Assembly (NCBI GenBank): GCA_024305405.1
Contig: JAKNDB010000087.1
Span: 9,054,501-9,118,500, forward strand
Direction: 5' to 3'
DNA length: 64,000 nucleotides
DNA from: Dirofilaria immitis
Lineage: Eukaryota; Nematoda; Chromadorea; Rhabditida; Onchocercidae
Positions 25,576 through 37,873 of the stretch are shown piece by piece (within the stretch, counting starts at the first letter, position 1; each line of letters begins with the position of its first letter). Under the pieces are notes generated by a model. That model was not told the origin of the DNA, made no database searches, and saw only the letters and a list, made by a program, of their open reading frames with translations. A program made the translations under genes and the position numbers.

Positions 25576-28327
25576 TACATAAATTAAACAGCAATTATTC
25601 GTATGATTTCTACCAGAGTAACGCAATTACCATGATTCATATTAATATGTTCAAAATCACTGCCCATTCGTGCACAAAATCTCGTTTAATCATTATTACA
25701 AAAAATGATATCAAATATTTCCAGAACTGCAAAAAGTTACATTTGTTTTAGATATTATCAAATTTCAATACATGACAAGACTAACGAACCCAAAATTGTC
25801 GTAAGTGATGTACAGCTTCCTAAGAGAAGGAAGCAAATTCGTTTATAAATTGGTCGCTTAACTCGAAATGATGATTGATATGGAAATAGATCAAGAGAGA
25901 GGATTCATTACTGCCTTCCTTCTTTTATGACAAATAGTATGAATGTGTCTACCAAGTGCCGAATATGGAAAAATCTGAAATGATTCTGTCACATTAAAAT
26001 CAACAAACAAATGTAATACTAACAATCCACCATCACGATAACAATAACAACAATAATGAAAATACATAACATTATAAGCACTCATAATTTAAATCAAAAA
26101 TTTTTATTAAATTCATATGATGCATTCCAAACAGAGGGTAATAAGAGATCTCAGATATGATCTGGTATTTCGCTTTTAATGAATATCGCTTACAGTATCA
26201 GCTGGAATTCATTTCTTTAAAAATTAACTTTTACAAAACACTGAAATGTAGTTTTTTGGAAACTGTGATATCTTGAATTAAAATTTCTCATAAAAAGTAA
26301 GTACTATGAAATTTTATTACAGTTTAATAAATTCCCAAACAAGTCCAAAAAATGGACCAACTACTAAAAATGAACCAATAATCAATGCAAACTGAGGAAA
26401 AAATAAAGCAAAAGAACAGTAAAAATGCTTAACAAGAAGAAAAACATGCTAATATCATAGCTATTCGCAAATATAAGATCGCAGAAGTTATCGCTTTAGG
26501 CCGACAACTATTTCATAACTAAGTATATATTAGCACTATGATAACTGAGTCATTTAGAGATTGACAAAGATAATAAAATTAATGAGAAAATGACGTTTTA
26601 ATAGCATTTTTTAATCGATTTCTTAATAATACAAATGAGCATATATATATGTATATATGTTCTTCATTCATACTTTGACATGCATATGGAACATCTATTA
26701 TAATAAAATTTTAAAGTACAGACCTCAAAATAAACTTACTCAGGTTAAATATATCTCAGTAAGCATCAAATAAGTTTGATTAGGTTACGTGGCAATAAAT
26801 GTATCAAATAGGCTCATTCATACATCATATCAATTTGAATCGACATGACCCAACCTTATTTAAGTCAAATAATAATTTCAAATAGTGATAAGCTTACCGA
26901 GGTTTATGCTACGATTACAAAAGTCAATCATCTAATTTCTTTAAAATAAAGGATAAATATGTTTATCGAAATTATCTATTATCTAAATGAATGTATACTA
27001 AAATCATCTCAATTCATTACTCGCTCTCATAAAACTTATTCTGAATATATTGTAACGTGCCTTGTTTATGAAATGCTAGTCAGCATACCTTATCATATTA
27101 GTGTGCCATTATGTCAACAAAATTTCTATATTGGTAACGATAAATGAATCGAAGTTGCACATAGAAAAGCGCTATCAATTAATCCAGACATACTCATCTT
27201 GAGATGACCGAATAACATATTCGGTATTCGAAATTGAATGATAATCTTCCAAAGAAGTTTGATCTGAAATGTTAACTAATTCTTAATTCAAAAATACATA
27301 TCATCTATCATGAAAATTTTTATGGTATATCGAACATAATGGATCACTTATATATATATATATATATATATATATGAATCTCAAAAAAAGACGCATTGGT
27401 TGACTGATGAAGCACATAAATTTTTCTCTCTAATTATATGATGGATGATTGCACCAACAGAATACATAATCTAACGATTATCTCATGGAAAAAAATTAAA
27501 CAAAAAAGTATGAACAAAAAATGGTAGCATACGTCGTACAAGCAATACACATCATCCAATACTGCTCGACGTGATCTCATCTGAAGGATAATTCAAATGT
27601 CAAATTCGCAAGATATTGTGAAAATTCCCATCCCAGCCATCATTTCTTTTTTCCTGAACAAGACCAGAAGTTGTCTACTGAATTTCACAAGTAACGACCG
27701 CTGAATGCTGCTAAGCAGCTCTTCAAAATCTACTTGCAAACCTTCGATGCAACATACACCACTACTGCAACATTAGGCCGTATCATGATCATACATAGCA
27801 TCAGCTGTACGCCATGATTAATTTCAGAAACTCTTCAATGAAAAACACCTTGTCCAAGTACCAGAATCAATAAACTGCTACTTCGAGACTTCAAGCATTT
27901 TGGCCACATGAATAAACAACACGAAATTTGCATGTCACACGACACTAATATCGCATTTACGTATAATCGAAAGGATTTCTCTAACTTCAAATAAATCTGT
28001 TAATCATTATATGCAATATACAGATCATTTAAATAAAAACTTCTGCTAAAATTGATTGTTATGCGTTTGTTTATTGCACGAACACACCTGGAACCTGCTG
28101 TATTTTTCCATTTTTAGCAAGAAATATGTCGACATATCAAGGTTTTATTCAACAAAGAAGTGGAAAAAATTAAGAGTATGAGACAGCTGCAAGTATTCAT
28201 ATAAAACCTCTATAGAAAATGAGTATAATTAGTATTTGAAGGTTAGTCATATCATTTTCATCAGTGTTACCCAACAGTTATCCATTTGAAGAACGATTAA
28301 TAGTCCGACATCATATAACGACGGTTT
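25576..28327. other. Intergenic between aPKC and peroxiredoxin copy 1
   Basis: No exon found on either strand. A stretch at about 27540-28000 is less AT-biased and looks like degraded coding sequence, but every frame has stops and I recognise no element. A (TA)n tract lies at about 27350-27375. Confidence 0.55.
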
Positions 28328-29643
28328 TCAATGTTTTTCGAAGTACGCTTTGCTTTCTTTCACTCCAGGCTTAATCGTTTCAGATCCTGGATGCCAGTTC
28401 GCCGGACATACCTTAAACCGATTCAGTACGTAAGCGTAAATCTTTAAATAGTGATCTACAAGTGAAAAAAGAAACAAAATCATGACTGTTGAAAAATGAA
28501 ATGAGACATTATAATAAACTCTATCAGTGCAAATGCCTAGAATGATAATATTATTCCCACAAAAAAATCGCAATACAACTCATATTAGCTATCAGTCGCT
28601 TCGTCTATAAAGCTGTAAACTAATCGGTTAGATATATCATGAAGACACGAACGAGTTCATGTGATCACCAATTCAATATTATTATTAATCAACTTGCCAA
28701 GCTTTCTTAACAGCAACCACTTACTTCACCATGCTTGTCGACAAATTGAAAAGCTTGGATCAGACGTAAAGTTTCGTCCACAGAGCGACCAACTGGGAGA
28801 TCATTGACCGTAATCTGCCGCAAAATTCCTTCTGGATCAATGATGAATAATCCACTAAAATATGCTCATTTAATCAGCATTACTTACACATCAGGAGTGT
28901 ATTTTCAAAGAAATGATTCAATAAACTGTGACAATCGAATTTTAACCGAATCACACCACAACAAAAAGAGGAATAATTGAAAAGAGGATAGCTCTAAACA
29001 ACTTTAAGTCATGCAATTAATATTATATATTTCCAAATAACTCGCTGCCTCTGATAACTTCATATTTTCAGACAAATTAAGCAAAAAAATCCATAATATC
29101 CAAGCATTTACTCATACCGGTAAGCAATGCCATCATCTTCCTTGAGCACGCCATATGCCCTACTAATTGTATGATTGGTATCAGCAAGAATTGGTATATT
29201 CATCTGACCGAGGCCACCCATTTTTCGGTCAGTATTTATCCATGCAAGGTGTGAAAAATGTGAATCAGTTGAGCATGCCATAACAACTACATCCAATTGT
29301 TTGAACTCCGCAATACGATCAGAAAAAGCAATTATCTCTGTTGGGCAAACGAAAGTGCTGAAAAATAATAAATATGCGATGTTCACCGCAATTTTGCTTA
29401 TCTTGGAAATATCGTGAAAAATAGCTATAACTCTAAAATGATAATCATTGACGGAAAATCGTTTCGATTGTAGTTTGAAAAAGAAAGTAAAACATACAAA
29501 TCGAGAGGATAAAAGAAGAGGACCACATATTTTCCTTTGAACTGACAAAGTGAAATTTCCTTGAAATCGCCATTCACAACCGCTGTTGTTTTGAAATTAG
29601 GGGCCGGTTGACCAATGAATGCTTTGCTTCCAGCAAGAGTCAT
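28328..29643 (-). CDS. prdx-2: Typical 2-Cys peroxiredoxin (thioredoxin peroxidase), copy 1
   Basis: Four exons: 29498-29643, 29118-29357, 28725-28854 and 28328-28411, totalling 600 bases (199 residues), intact. It reduces hydrogen peroxide and organic peroxides, recharged by thioredoxin, normally in the cytosol. The peroxidatic Cys53 sits in FVCPTE and the resolving Cys174 in VCPANW. The GGLG motif and C-terminal YF (AYFEKH) mark a eukaryotic enzyme prone to over-oxidation, the type linked to peroxide signalling. The ATG at 29643 lies six bases after a strong acceptor (aaatttcag), a probable spliced-leader site. The last intron ends in TTTAAG rather than TTTCAG. Near the C-terminus copy 1 has His and Thr where copy 2 has Gln and Ala (NWHPGSETI against NWQPGSEAI). 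Confidence 0.96.
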
Positions 29644-29649
29644 TTCTTT

Positions 29650-32296
29650 CTGAAATTTATCCAATTAAAGCAATACAATTTCATCTTTTACATTAAATAC
29701 ATAGTTGAAAGCAACTGCTTCACTGATTCATTCGTCCTCAGTTATTATCACAAAATAAATATATATTTATCGCGCATATTAAAAGATTGAACTTGAGGAC
29801 GACAAAAAAAAAAAAAAACTGTTCCTGGATCCGATGACTGGAATAGAATGAAAATTGAACATTGTTGAATATATCAATATACTATGTGGTCTTATATTCC
29901 ACTGCTGTCAATTTTGTTTCTTTATCTAATAATCACGATAAAGAAAGGATCCGTTTGATGTACGAGGATTACTATTCTGTTACATATGTCTTCATGTTAT
30001 AAATCATAGAAAAAACTAAGAGAAACGATTATTTTATAACAGATTATAGAATAAATTACTGGATTAGCTATCAGGGTTATCAGAATGATACAAAATTTAC
30101 CTTGTCGAGATCCCGAAATAGACGGAATATGACTGTGATGAAAGATCAAACACACACACACAGTACAGAATGAATGTTCATCAACATGCTATGAAGAAAG
30201 CATGGATCGATGCGAATGTCCGAGAAAAAGGGAGAAAGAAAGAGAAAGAAAAAGAAACGAGAGAGAAGGATATACAATGTATTATTTCTCAACGAACATA
30301 TAGAAGACAACATTTCGGAGGAAGAATCAGGTATAGACAAAGCGGTCATCTGCTAATATGATATCACTAGGGACATCTTCCAGGTAAGTAAATAGGTTAA
30401 TTAAATTTCAAAATTAAGCATCCAAAATTATTTCGTTAAATTCCATTATTCCCGAAATTTTTGATATATTATAAATAATCACAATTAATGCAAATTCAAT
30501 GAATGAAAAAGATGAGGAAGTTAAAAGTAGCAGAATTTTTTAAAGAAGAACTTTAGTAAGCATTGAAATTCGTAACTACTTATCTGATACTTCGTAACTA
30601 TTTATCAGATAGCTTAAAGAAAAGACTACTGAAATTTTGATAAAGAAAAATGATGTGAACATTTGCAGTTCTTAAAATTTTATGATTTGAAGTAAAAGCA
30701 AAGGCAATGATAATTTGATTAGATATCGTAATATTTGCAAGACTGATATTTAAACAAAATTCGTTCGAAATACGTATAACATTCACCAAACATTGGCTAT
30801 ATAAATTCATTACATAAACAAGTCATTTGAGTATCCTTTAACGTAATACGTGCACGAAACACGCCGCCTCCACTGTAAATTTTCATTAAAACATCCCACC
30901 ATAACTCAACTACATTTTATTTTCGTATCATCGCATCAAATATGCAACTGTCACGATACGGATTGATGTTGATTATAAGATGTCTTATGTCAAGGCATAT
31001 AGGATGGTGTGTATTAATACATGCGAGCCAAATCTGTAATTGTTACCGTTTTAAGGCCAAAGAAAAGTTCATTCCACCATACAAATGAAAATACGACAAA
31101 GGAAAGAAAGGGAATTGAATTGATCAGAATGATCGACTATTCATCTTACTATTGATTTCAACGATTAATTTACTCTCTTGCAAGTCAATTTTAGAATACA
31201 CCCATCAGAAAGGCAATAATTCATTTCATTAGGATTGGATATTGATACTGCATTCTACTATACATGGAAAACAGGCATTTACAGTATCTGCTTGTATTTC
31301 TACCGCAAAATACTATCGATTGATTGATTAATTAAGTGATTGATATAATTTTTCAAGTACTAATCGATTGATATACATTAAGATAAACTATTCAAAGTAT
31401 CGCTGTACTTCAATTAGTAATAATCTGTTCATCATTAACGAGCTAAAAGTATCAAACATGCATCAAGCATGCAGTGCATCTACAGAATGAAACTTTGAAT
31501 GGTAGATTATCAAACATGCAATTTTCAACAATTTGCTGCCAAAAGATGTGCACGACATTAGATGTATTTGTAAAAGATGCATTACGTAAACGACATATAA
31601 AGGATATATATTTCAAAACAAGATATTCGCGAATCTGAAATGTTTGTTGCATAATCTTAATGTATTGTTGAAAATTGTAGGAATTAACTTGTTCAGAAAT
31701 AACGATTCGACAATTACCACTCATTTTAAAAGTAGTGATTCGATAACAATTATTTTAAAATTAATGACTAATTCGACAATAACTCCGTTCCGAGAACAAT
31801 TACATTAGTCATCATGTCGAAATGAACTGGTCTTTGAATGATGTACTTAAAAATGCACTATCATTGTGCTGTATCAGCAAAGAGGTTATAATACGGCAAC
31901 TCCTTTGCACTTTTCCCATTAATTCAAAATGAATTTTCTTATTATGTCGAAATTGATTGTGTTTAAACATAATTCTCTAGAAGTCAATTGTTATGTGTTT
32001 CGGACATTGCTTAAAAGTATTTTCCTTTGTCAATTACTAAGAAATTATCCTCTTTAAAAATGGCAAAATCAATGTCATTAACAGAGGGATATGCTAAAAA
32101 TTCTAATTTTTACTATTTGAATTTTACTTTGGTAAAAAGTATTGAAAAGAAAAAAAGGAAAAATATCAGTAAAATCTTTATGAAAATCAATGTGTTTACC
32201 AATTACTTATAATAAAGAAAGATATGTCATCTTCACCAATGCAATCAACAAGCATTCATTCAAAGAATCACAAAATAGTTGAAATGTACAACGTTT
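29650..32296. other. Intergenic between the two peroxiredoxin copies
   Basis: Upstream region of copy 1. Positions about 29650-29780 and 30215-30600 recur upstream of copy 2; the piece between does not. No exon recognised. A TTTAAAA-rich stretch follows at 31700-32290. Confidence 0.6.
30215..30600. repeat. Block duplicated upstream of both peroxiredoxin genes (copy 1 side)
   Basis: Nearly identical to about 34035-34435. It starts in a purine-rich GAGAAAGAAAGAG tract, runs through a non-repetitive section (30265-30390), and contains a consensus plus-strand donor-like CTTCCAG|GTAAGTAA at about 30379-30390. It lies 0.6-1 kb before the peroxiredoxin start, so it may carry promoter or outron sequence. 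Confidence 0.8.
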
Positions 32297-33519
32297 TCAG
32301 TGCTTTTCGAAGTACGCTTTGCTTTCTTTCACTCCAGGTTTGATTGCTTCAGATCCTGGCTGCCAATTGGCCGGACATACCTTAAATCAATTCAAATAAA
32401 CTAAGTATAAAGTTTTTGATCGTAGTTTTCGCAAGGAGAAACAAAATTACGATTGCTGAAAAATTTTTAATACAATTAATGTAAGCAACATTTCTAACAA
32501 GTAAACTATTCGATTAGATTTATCACAAGATTGTGAAGAGGTTACAAAAAATGTCAAATAAGTGACGCTGATGATCAAACTTCTTTAAAAATAAAAACTT
32601 ACTTCACCGTGATTGTCGACAAATTGAAAAGCTTGAATCAGACGTAAAGTTTCATCTACAGAACGACCAACTGGAAGATCATTGATTGTGATTTGTCGCA
32701 AAATCCCTTTTGGATCAATGATGAATAATCCACTAAAATATGCTCATTTAATCAGCATTACTTACATATCAGGAGTGTATTTTCAAAGAAATGATTCAAT
32801 AAACTGTGACAATCGAATTTTAACCGAATCACACCACAACAAAAAGAGGAATAATTGAAAAGAGGATAGCTCTAAACAACTTTAAGTCATGCAATTAATA
32901 TTATATATTTCCAAATAACTCGCTGCCTCTGATAACTTCATATTTTCAGACAAATTAAGCAAAAAATCCATAATATCTAAGCATTTACTCATACCGGTAA
33001 GCAATGCCATCATCTTCCTTGAGCACGCCATATGCCCTACTAATTGTATGATTGGTATCAGCAAGAATTGGTATATTCATCTGACCGAGTCCACCCATTT
33101 TTCGGTCGGTATTTACCCATGCAAGGTGTGAAAAATGTGAATCAGTTGAGCATGCCATAACAGCTACATCTAATTTTTTGAACTCCGCAATACGATCAGA
33201 AAAAGCAATTATCTCTGTTGGGCAAACGAAAGTGCTGAAAAATAATAAATATGCGATGTTCACCGCAATTTTGCTTATCTTGGAAATATCGTGAAAAATA
33301 GCTATAACTCTAAAATGATAATCATTGACGGAAAATCGTTTCGATTGTAGTTTGAAAAAGAAAGTAAAACATACAAATCGAGAGGATAAAAGAAGAGGAC
33401 CACATATTTTCCTTTGAACTGACAAAGTGAAATTTCCTTGAAATCGCCATTCACAACCGCTGTTGTTTTGAAATTAGGGCCGGTTGACCAATGAATGCTT
33501 TGCTTCCAGCAAGAGTCAT
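32297..33519 (-). CDS. prdx-2: Typical 2-Cys peroxiredoxin, tandem copy 2 (one-base frame break)
   Basis: Same exon plan as copy 1: 33375-33519, 32995-33234, 32603-32732, 32297-32380, with identical exon sizes except that exon 1 is one base shorter. The missing base lies in the G run at 33477-33479, where copy 1 has four G, and shifts the frame after GQPA. Everything downstream is intact: FVCPTE, GGLG, VCPANW and AYFEKH are all preserved with no stops. A functional gene with a base-calling loss is therefore more likely than a pseudogene. Residue differences from copy 1 are few in exon 2 (KLDVAVM for QLDVVVM, WVNTD for WINTD) and concentrate in exons 3-4 at the DNA level. The ATG at 33519 has the same nearby acceptor as copy 1. 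Confidence 0.92.
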
Positions 33520-34034
33520 TTCTTTCTGAAATTTATCCAATTAAAGCAATACAATTTTATCTTTTACATTAAATACATAGTTGAAAGCAACTGCTTCACC
33601 GATTCATTCGTCCTCAGTTATTATCACAAAATAAATGTATATTTATCGCGCATATTCTTTTGGTGACCGAGATGAGGTAATCCTTACCATTCTAATTAAA
33701 CTCGCTCAACCAAAAAGAAAGGATCCCAAAACTTCTCGATTAAGTAAAGGAACTCTATCTATCACCATCGAATTAAAACCTCCGAGACAAGTATCTCTCA
33801 TCCATTTGTTGTACTCATTGAAACCGGATATTGCGCTTACATATGCATTAGGCCTCATGTGTCACTATGAAACGTTCGATTGGTTTTTCTTTTAATTTCA
33901 TAAGACATTATCATGAGAATTAACAATTTATCAGAATAATAAATATGACTGTAATGAAAGATCGTACACGCAGCGCAGAATATTTTAAAATTACCACTAC
34001 GATAGAGTTGATAATGAAGCGTAAGAGAGAGAGG

Positions 34035-34435
34035 GGGAGAAAGAAAGAGAAAGAAAAAAGAAACGAGAGAGAAGGATATACAATGTATTATTTCTCAACG
34101 AACATATAGAAGACAACATTTCGGAGGAAGAATCAGGTATAGACAAAGCGGTCATCTGCTAATATAATATCACTAGGGACATCTTCCAGGTAAGTAAATA
34201 GGTTAATTAAATTTCAAAATTAAGCATCCAAAATTATTTCGTTAAATTCCATTATTCCCGAAATTTTTGATATATTATAAATAATCACAATTAATGCAAA
34301 TTCAATGAATGAAAAAGATGAGGAAGTTAAAAGTAGCAGAATTTTTTAAAGAAGAACTTTAGTAAGCATTGAAATTCGTAACTACTTATCTGATAACTTC
34401 GTAACTATTTACCAGATAGCTTAAAGAAAAGACTA
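34035..34435. repeat. Block duplicated upstream of both peroxiredoxin genes (copy 2 side)
   Basis: Counterpart of 30215-30600, with only a few base differences by eye (for example TAATATAATAT for TAATATGATAT). Similarity fades after about 34440. Confidence 0.8.
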
Positions 34436-36108
34436 CTGAAATTTTGATAAAGAAAAATAATGTGAATATTTGCAGTTCCTAAATTTTTATCATTTAAAGT
34501 AAAAGCAAAGGCAATGATAAGTTTGACTAGATATCAGTTTGATTAGATACTTGATTAGATATGCAAGGCTGATTCTTATGTTTGTAGCTATATGAATTTA
34601 TCATCATCAACACGTCATCTGAACATATTTTAACGTTACATGTGGACGGAACATACTTCTATCGTTAAATTAAAAAAACGGCAATCAGGTTTTTCATTAA
34701 ATACAGTATGATCGCATCATTTATGCAATATTAATGATGGATAATCTATGTTGATTCTGAATTCTGATTTGATAGTCATTTTCACACCTAACAACAAGAT
34801 GAAAACGTAAACGTAAACATTATAGTCTCACCCATTCATCTTACATCATTATCTACATGATGATGTAGTAATATTGAAATAGGGAGAAACTTTTTTTTTT
34901 TTCATTTGAATGAAAAAAATTGGCAGAAAAGAATAGGAGTAATCGGAGCTATTGGAAACATTGAATGTGCAGTTGTTTGAGAAGAAATAGGTATTTTATA
35001 GAAAGATTCTGAAACAAGAAGGAAGAAAAATATTATCACAATGAATGTTACATAACGATAACAGGTTTAGTGATTATCAAAAAAACATTGTATACAAGAT
35101 GACGAACTTTAAAAAAAAAGACAAGGAGAGAGGGAGAGAGAAAAGAAAGAGATGAATGAACTAATAATTTCATGATAGGTGATATTATTTAAAAATCAAA
35201 TAGTGAACTTTTTCTTTTCTTTTCCCCTCTCTCTTCTTCATTCTCTTTTCTGTCTTCATATTTAGAAATACGAAAAATTTTAGGTCTCAAATACAATTTG
35301 TTTTTCTTAAGAGCATAATTTCCTTTTCTAAAATTCATTTGTGAATAAAATGGTAATGGAAATGAACTATTTCGAATATGGTATGTCGTTTATTTCTGAC
35401 TGATAACTGATATGGTATGACATCATGAATTACTCATATCGATTAAATTGATTAATGCAATTTTATACTTTTTATTATTACATGACCAATTCCTGCCTTT
35501 TTTAAATATAGGATTATTAAGTTTTTAATAGCTTATTTCCTATCTACGTTCTATTAAAAACTTCATTACATATAAGAAATTAAAGATTACTTAAAGACTG
35601 CAACAGATTCTTTCTATGATAATAAAAAAGTTTTCAAGAAAAGGAAATTTGAGGAAAGTTTGACAATACCGTAAGACTACTCATATTAATTAAGGGTATT
35701 CATTATTCAAAGATATTCATTAAAGAAAATTTTGAATAATTATATTCATATCACTTAAAAAAATTGATTATTCAAAGATAGTCATCTTCATATTAATTAA
35801 AAGTATTCATTAAAGAAATTGATTATTCAAAGATGTTCATAAGTATATCTCACTTACTTTTACTCAGTCAACTAAACTTTACATTAAATATGAAAATGTC
35901 ATCTAACTTAAAAATATTAGCATTGATTAAATTGAATAAAATATTAAATCGAAAATAGTAAGATAATGAATATTCTGCGCAATTTGCATAGAATATTCAT
36001 GTATTACAATAATCAATATTATCTATATATTTTCTTGCACAACAATATTTTCCAATAATGGAATTAAATCCTATAATCTTCCAGACAGATATCAATAATA
36101 ATACTGAT

Positions 36109-36183
36109 CCAATCCAATCCGTCAACCTATTAATTACTTGATGATCCAAATCCAATCCGTCAACCTATTAATTACTTGATGAT
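36109..36183 (+). repeat. 37-base tandem duplication
   Basis: Two adjacent copies (36109-36145 and 36146-36183) beginning CCAATCCAATCCGTC; the second has one extra A. Otherwise identical, so recent. Confidence 0.92.
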
Positions 36184-37873
36184 CCATCTAACAGTGGAAA
36201 ATATTCAGAGCTTATACGACATAATCAAAAAAAAACATCGTTCGGATTCGTGCAAGTTTTTACATGTACTGCGATAGCAATTTACTGATAATAATATAAC
36301 TGAGTTTTTTAATTTGAAGATATTATGATATGGTCAACTATTTATAATATATGATATATTGATATCTTTTGACATATAGCTTTATTGCAGTAAGGCTTAA
36401 TTCGAATCGAAAGATATCACCATTATATTTCATGATAGAGAATAATAATGATTAAATATACTTTTATATTACGATAATACTGTTAAAGTGAATTAGGAAA
36501 AATGATAATCTGTTTCAGATAATATAGTCACTAATTCTACAATAATTCGATCTCATAATATGCCTCATATATTTTTCTACTTGATATCAATCAGTTAAAA
36601 GTAATTTATTGATGTTCCATATGGAAGATGCGAAGGAAAGAACTGAATAATTAATTTATTTTTTCAATTTTGCATTTTGCAAAAAAGGGGCAGCAAATTA
36701 ATGAAATTCATAAGAATTTTGAAAAAAAAATGAATCAGTAGTAAGAAAATTTAAATTATCAAATTCAATAATACTTCTAGCATGAATGAAACTGATTCAA
36801 ATATTCAGTTCCAATGTTCCTCTAAACTTTGATTTTGTAAACCTTCCAGCATCATGCAAAAGTTATATTTGCGAAAGTAAATGAGTAAATACTCATAAAT
36901 AGAGGTGATGTTCAGATCAAATATGAACTATATAGTATCAGTCATATTACATTTCGAAATTCTAACGCTTGTTATCGACATGAATAATAGGTTGCTTGAA
37001 GTGACATCATCCTATGAGCAATTTTTATTTAACTTTCAAATTTATGAATTCTCTTATTGCATATGTATATGGCACATACACCTAACAATTAACGGAAAGA
37101 ATTTGTAAAATTTCAAATTGCAAATTTCAATTTATAGAATCATTCAGAATAACATCAACTACATCACTACTGTCGAATTTCATTTTAACCTAAGCAAAAA
37201 TATTAAAAATCAAAAACTATAGGAAAAATGAAATTTATGTGGTAATATTCAGAAAATAAACGTAAAAGTTCGAATAAATACACAATTTGTCAGCAATTTT
37301 TATTGCATGAAAAAATAGTAAAAATCTGAATAAAATTTTGCAACTTAAGCACTAAAAATAATACAGCAGTATAAAAATTCAAATCCCTTCTACAATTGTA
37401 TAAGTTAATCTTTCAGGATGAAGGCTTTTTGATTTATACGAATTTACTATTCTTAGTTTCCTTAGTTGCACAGTAATTACCAACCTTCTTATTCATCAAT
37501 GAGATTTATTAAAGAAAAAAAGTAAAAATATATGTTTACATAAGAAATTATATAGCCTTATCGACTTTTAGACCCAATTTTGTTTGAAAAGTCATCTTCA
37601 ATATCTGATAGGTCATATTCAAATTTTTATGCATCAAGCTTTACAAAAATTCATAACAATTCAAACCATATAATTAAATCTAACACGGCACAAACTTTGA
37701 ATGACTATCTATTTCAATTATTATCTTTTTTGTTTCAAAATATTCTGCAAAACTTTTAAATAATTTAACATATAAAACAAGAGAGTGCCAATTTTCGAAA
37801 ATATTTACATTCATTTTGAACATATATCATCAAACAAAAAAATCTGTTAACCATGTTAAAGACGATGATATGT

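Larger units (their letters stand above)
33527..37873. other. Intergenic, upstream of peroxiredoxin copy 2 and downstream of ALG2
   Basis: Holds the second copy of the duplicated upstream block (34035-34435) and AT-rich sequence beyond it. Diffuse repeats of ATTCATTAAAGAAA / GATTATTCAAAGAT occur at 35690-35845. No exon found; the frame at 36905-37108 has no splice context. Confidence 0.6.

Noticed and set aside
27540..28000. Possible degraded retroelement
   Set aside because: Composition is less AT-biased, but I could not match any reverse transcriptase, integrase or terminal repeat in any frame.
30146..30361. Overlapping frames on both strands upstream of peroxiredoxin copy 1
   Set aside because: The frames run through purine-rich simple sequence and are not preserved in the duplicated copy at 34035-34200.
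32882..33064. Short minus-strand frame inside peroxiredoxin copy 2
   Set aside because: Out-of-frame shadow of exon 2 and intron 2.
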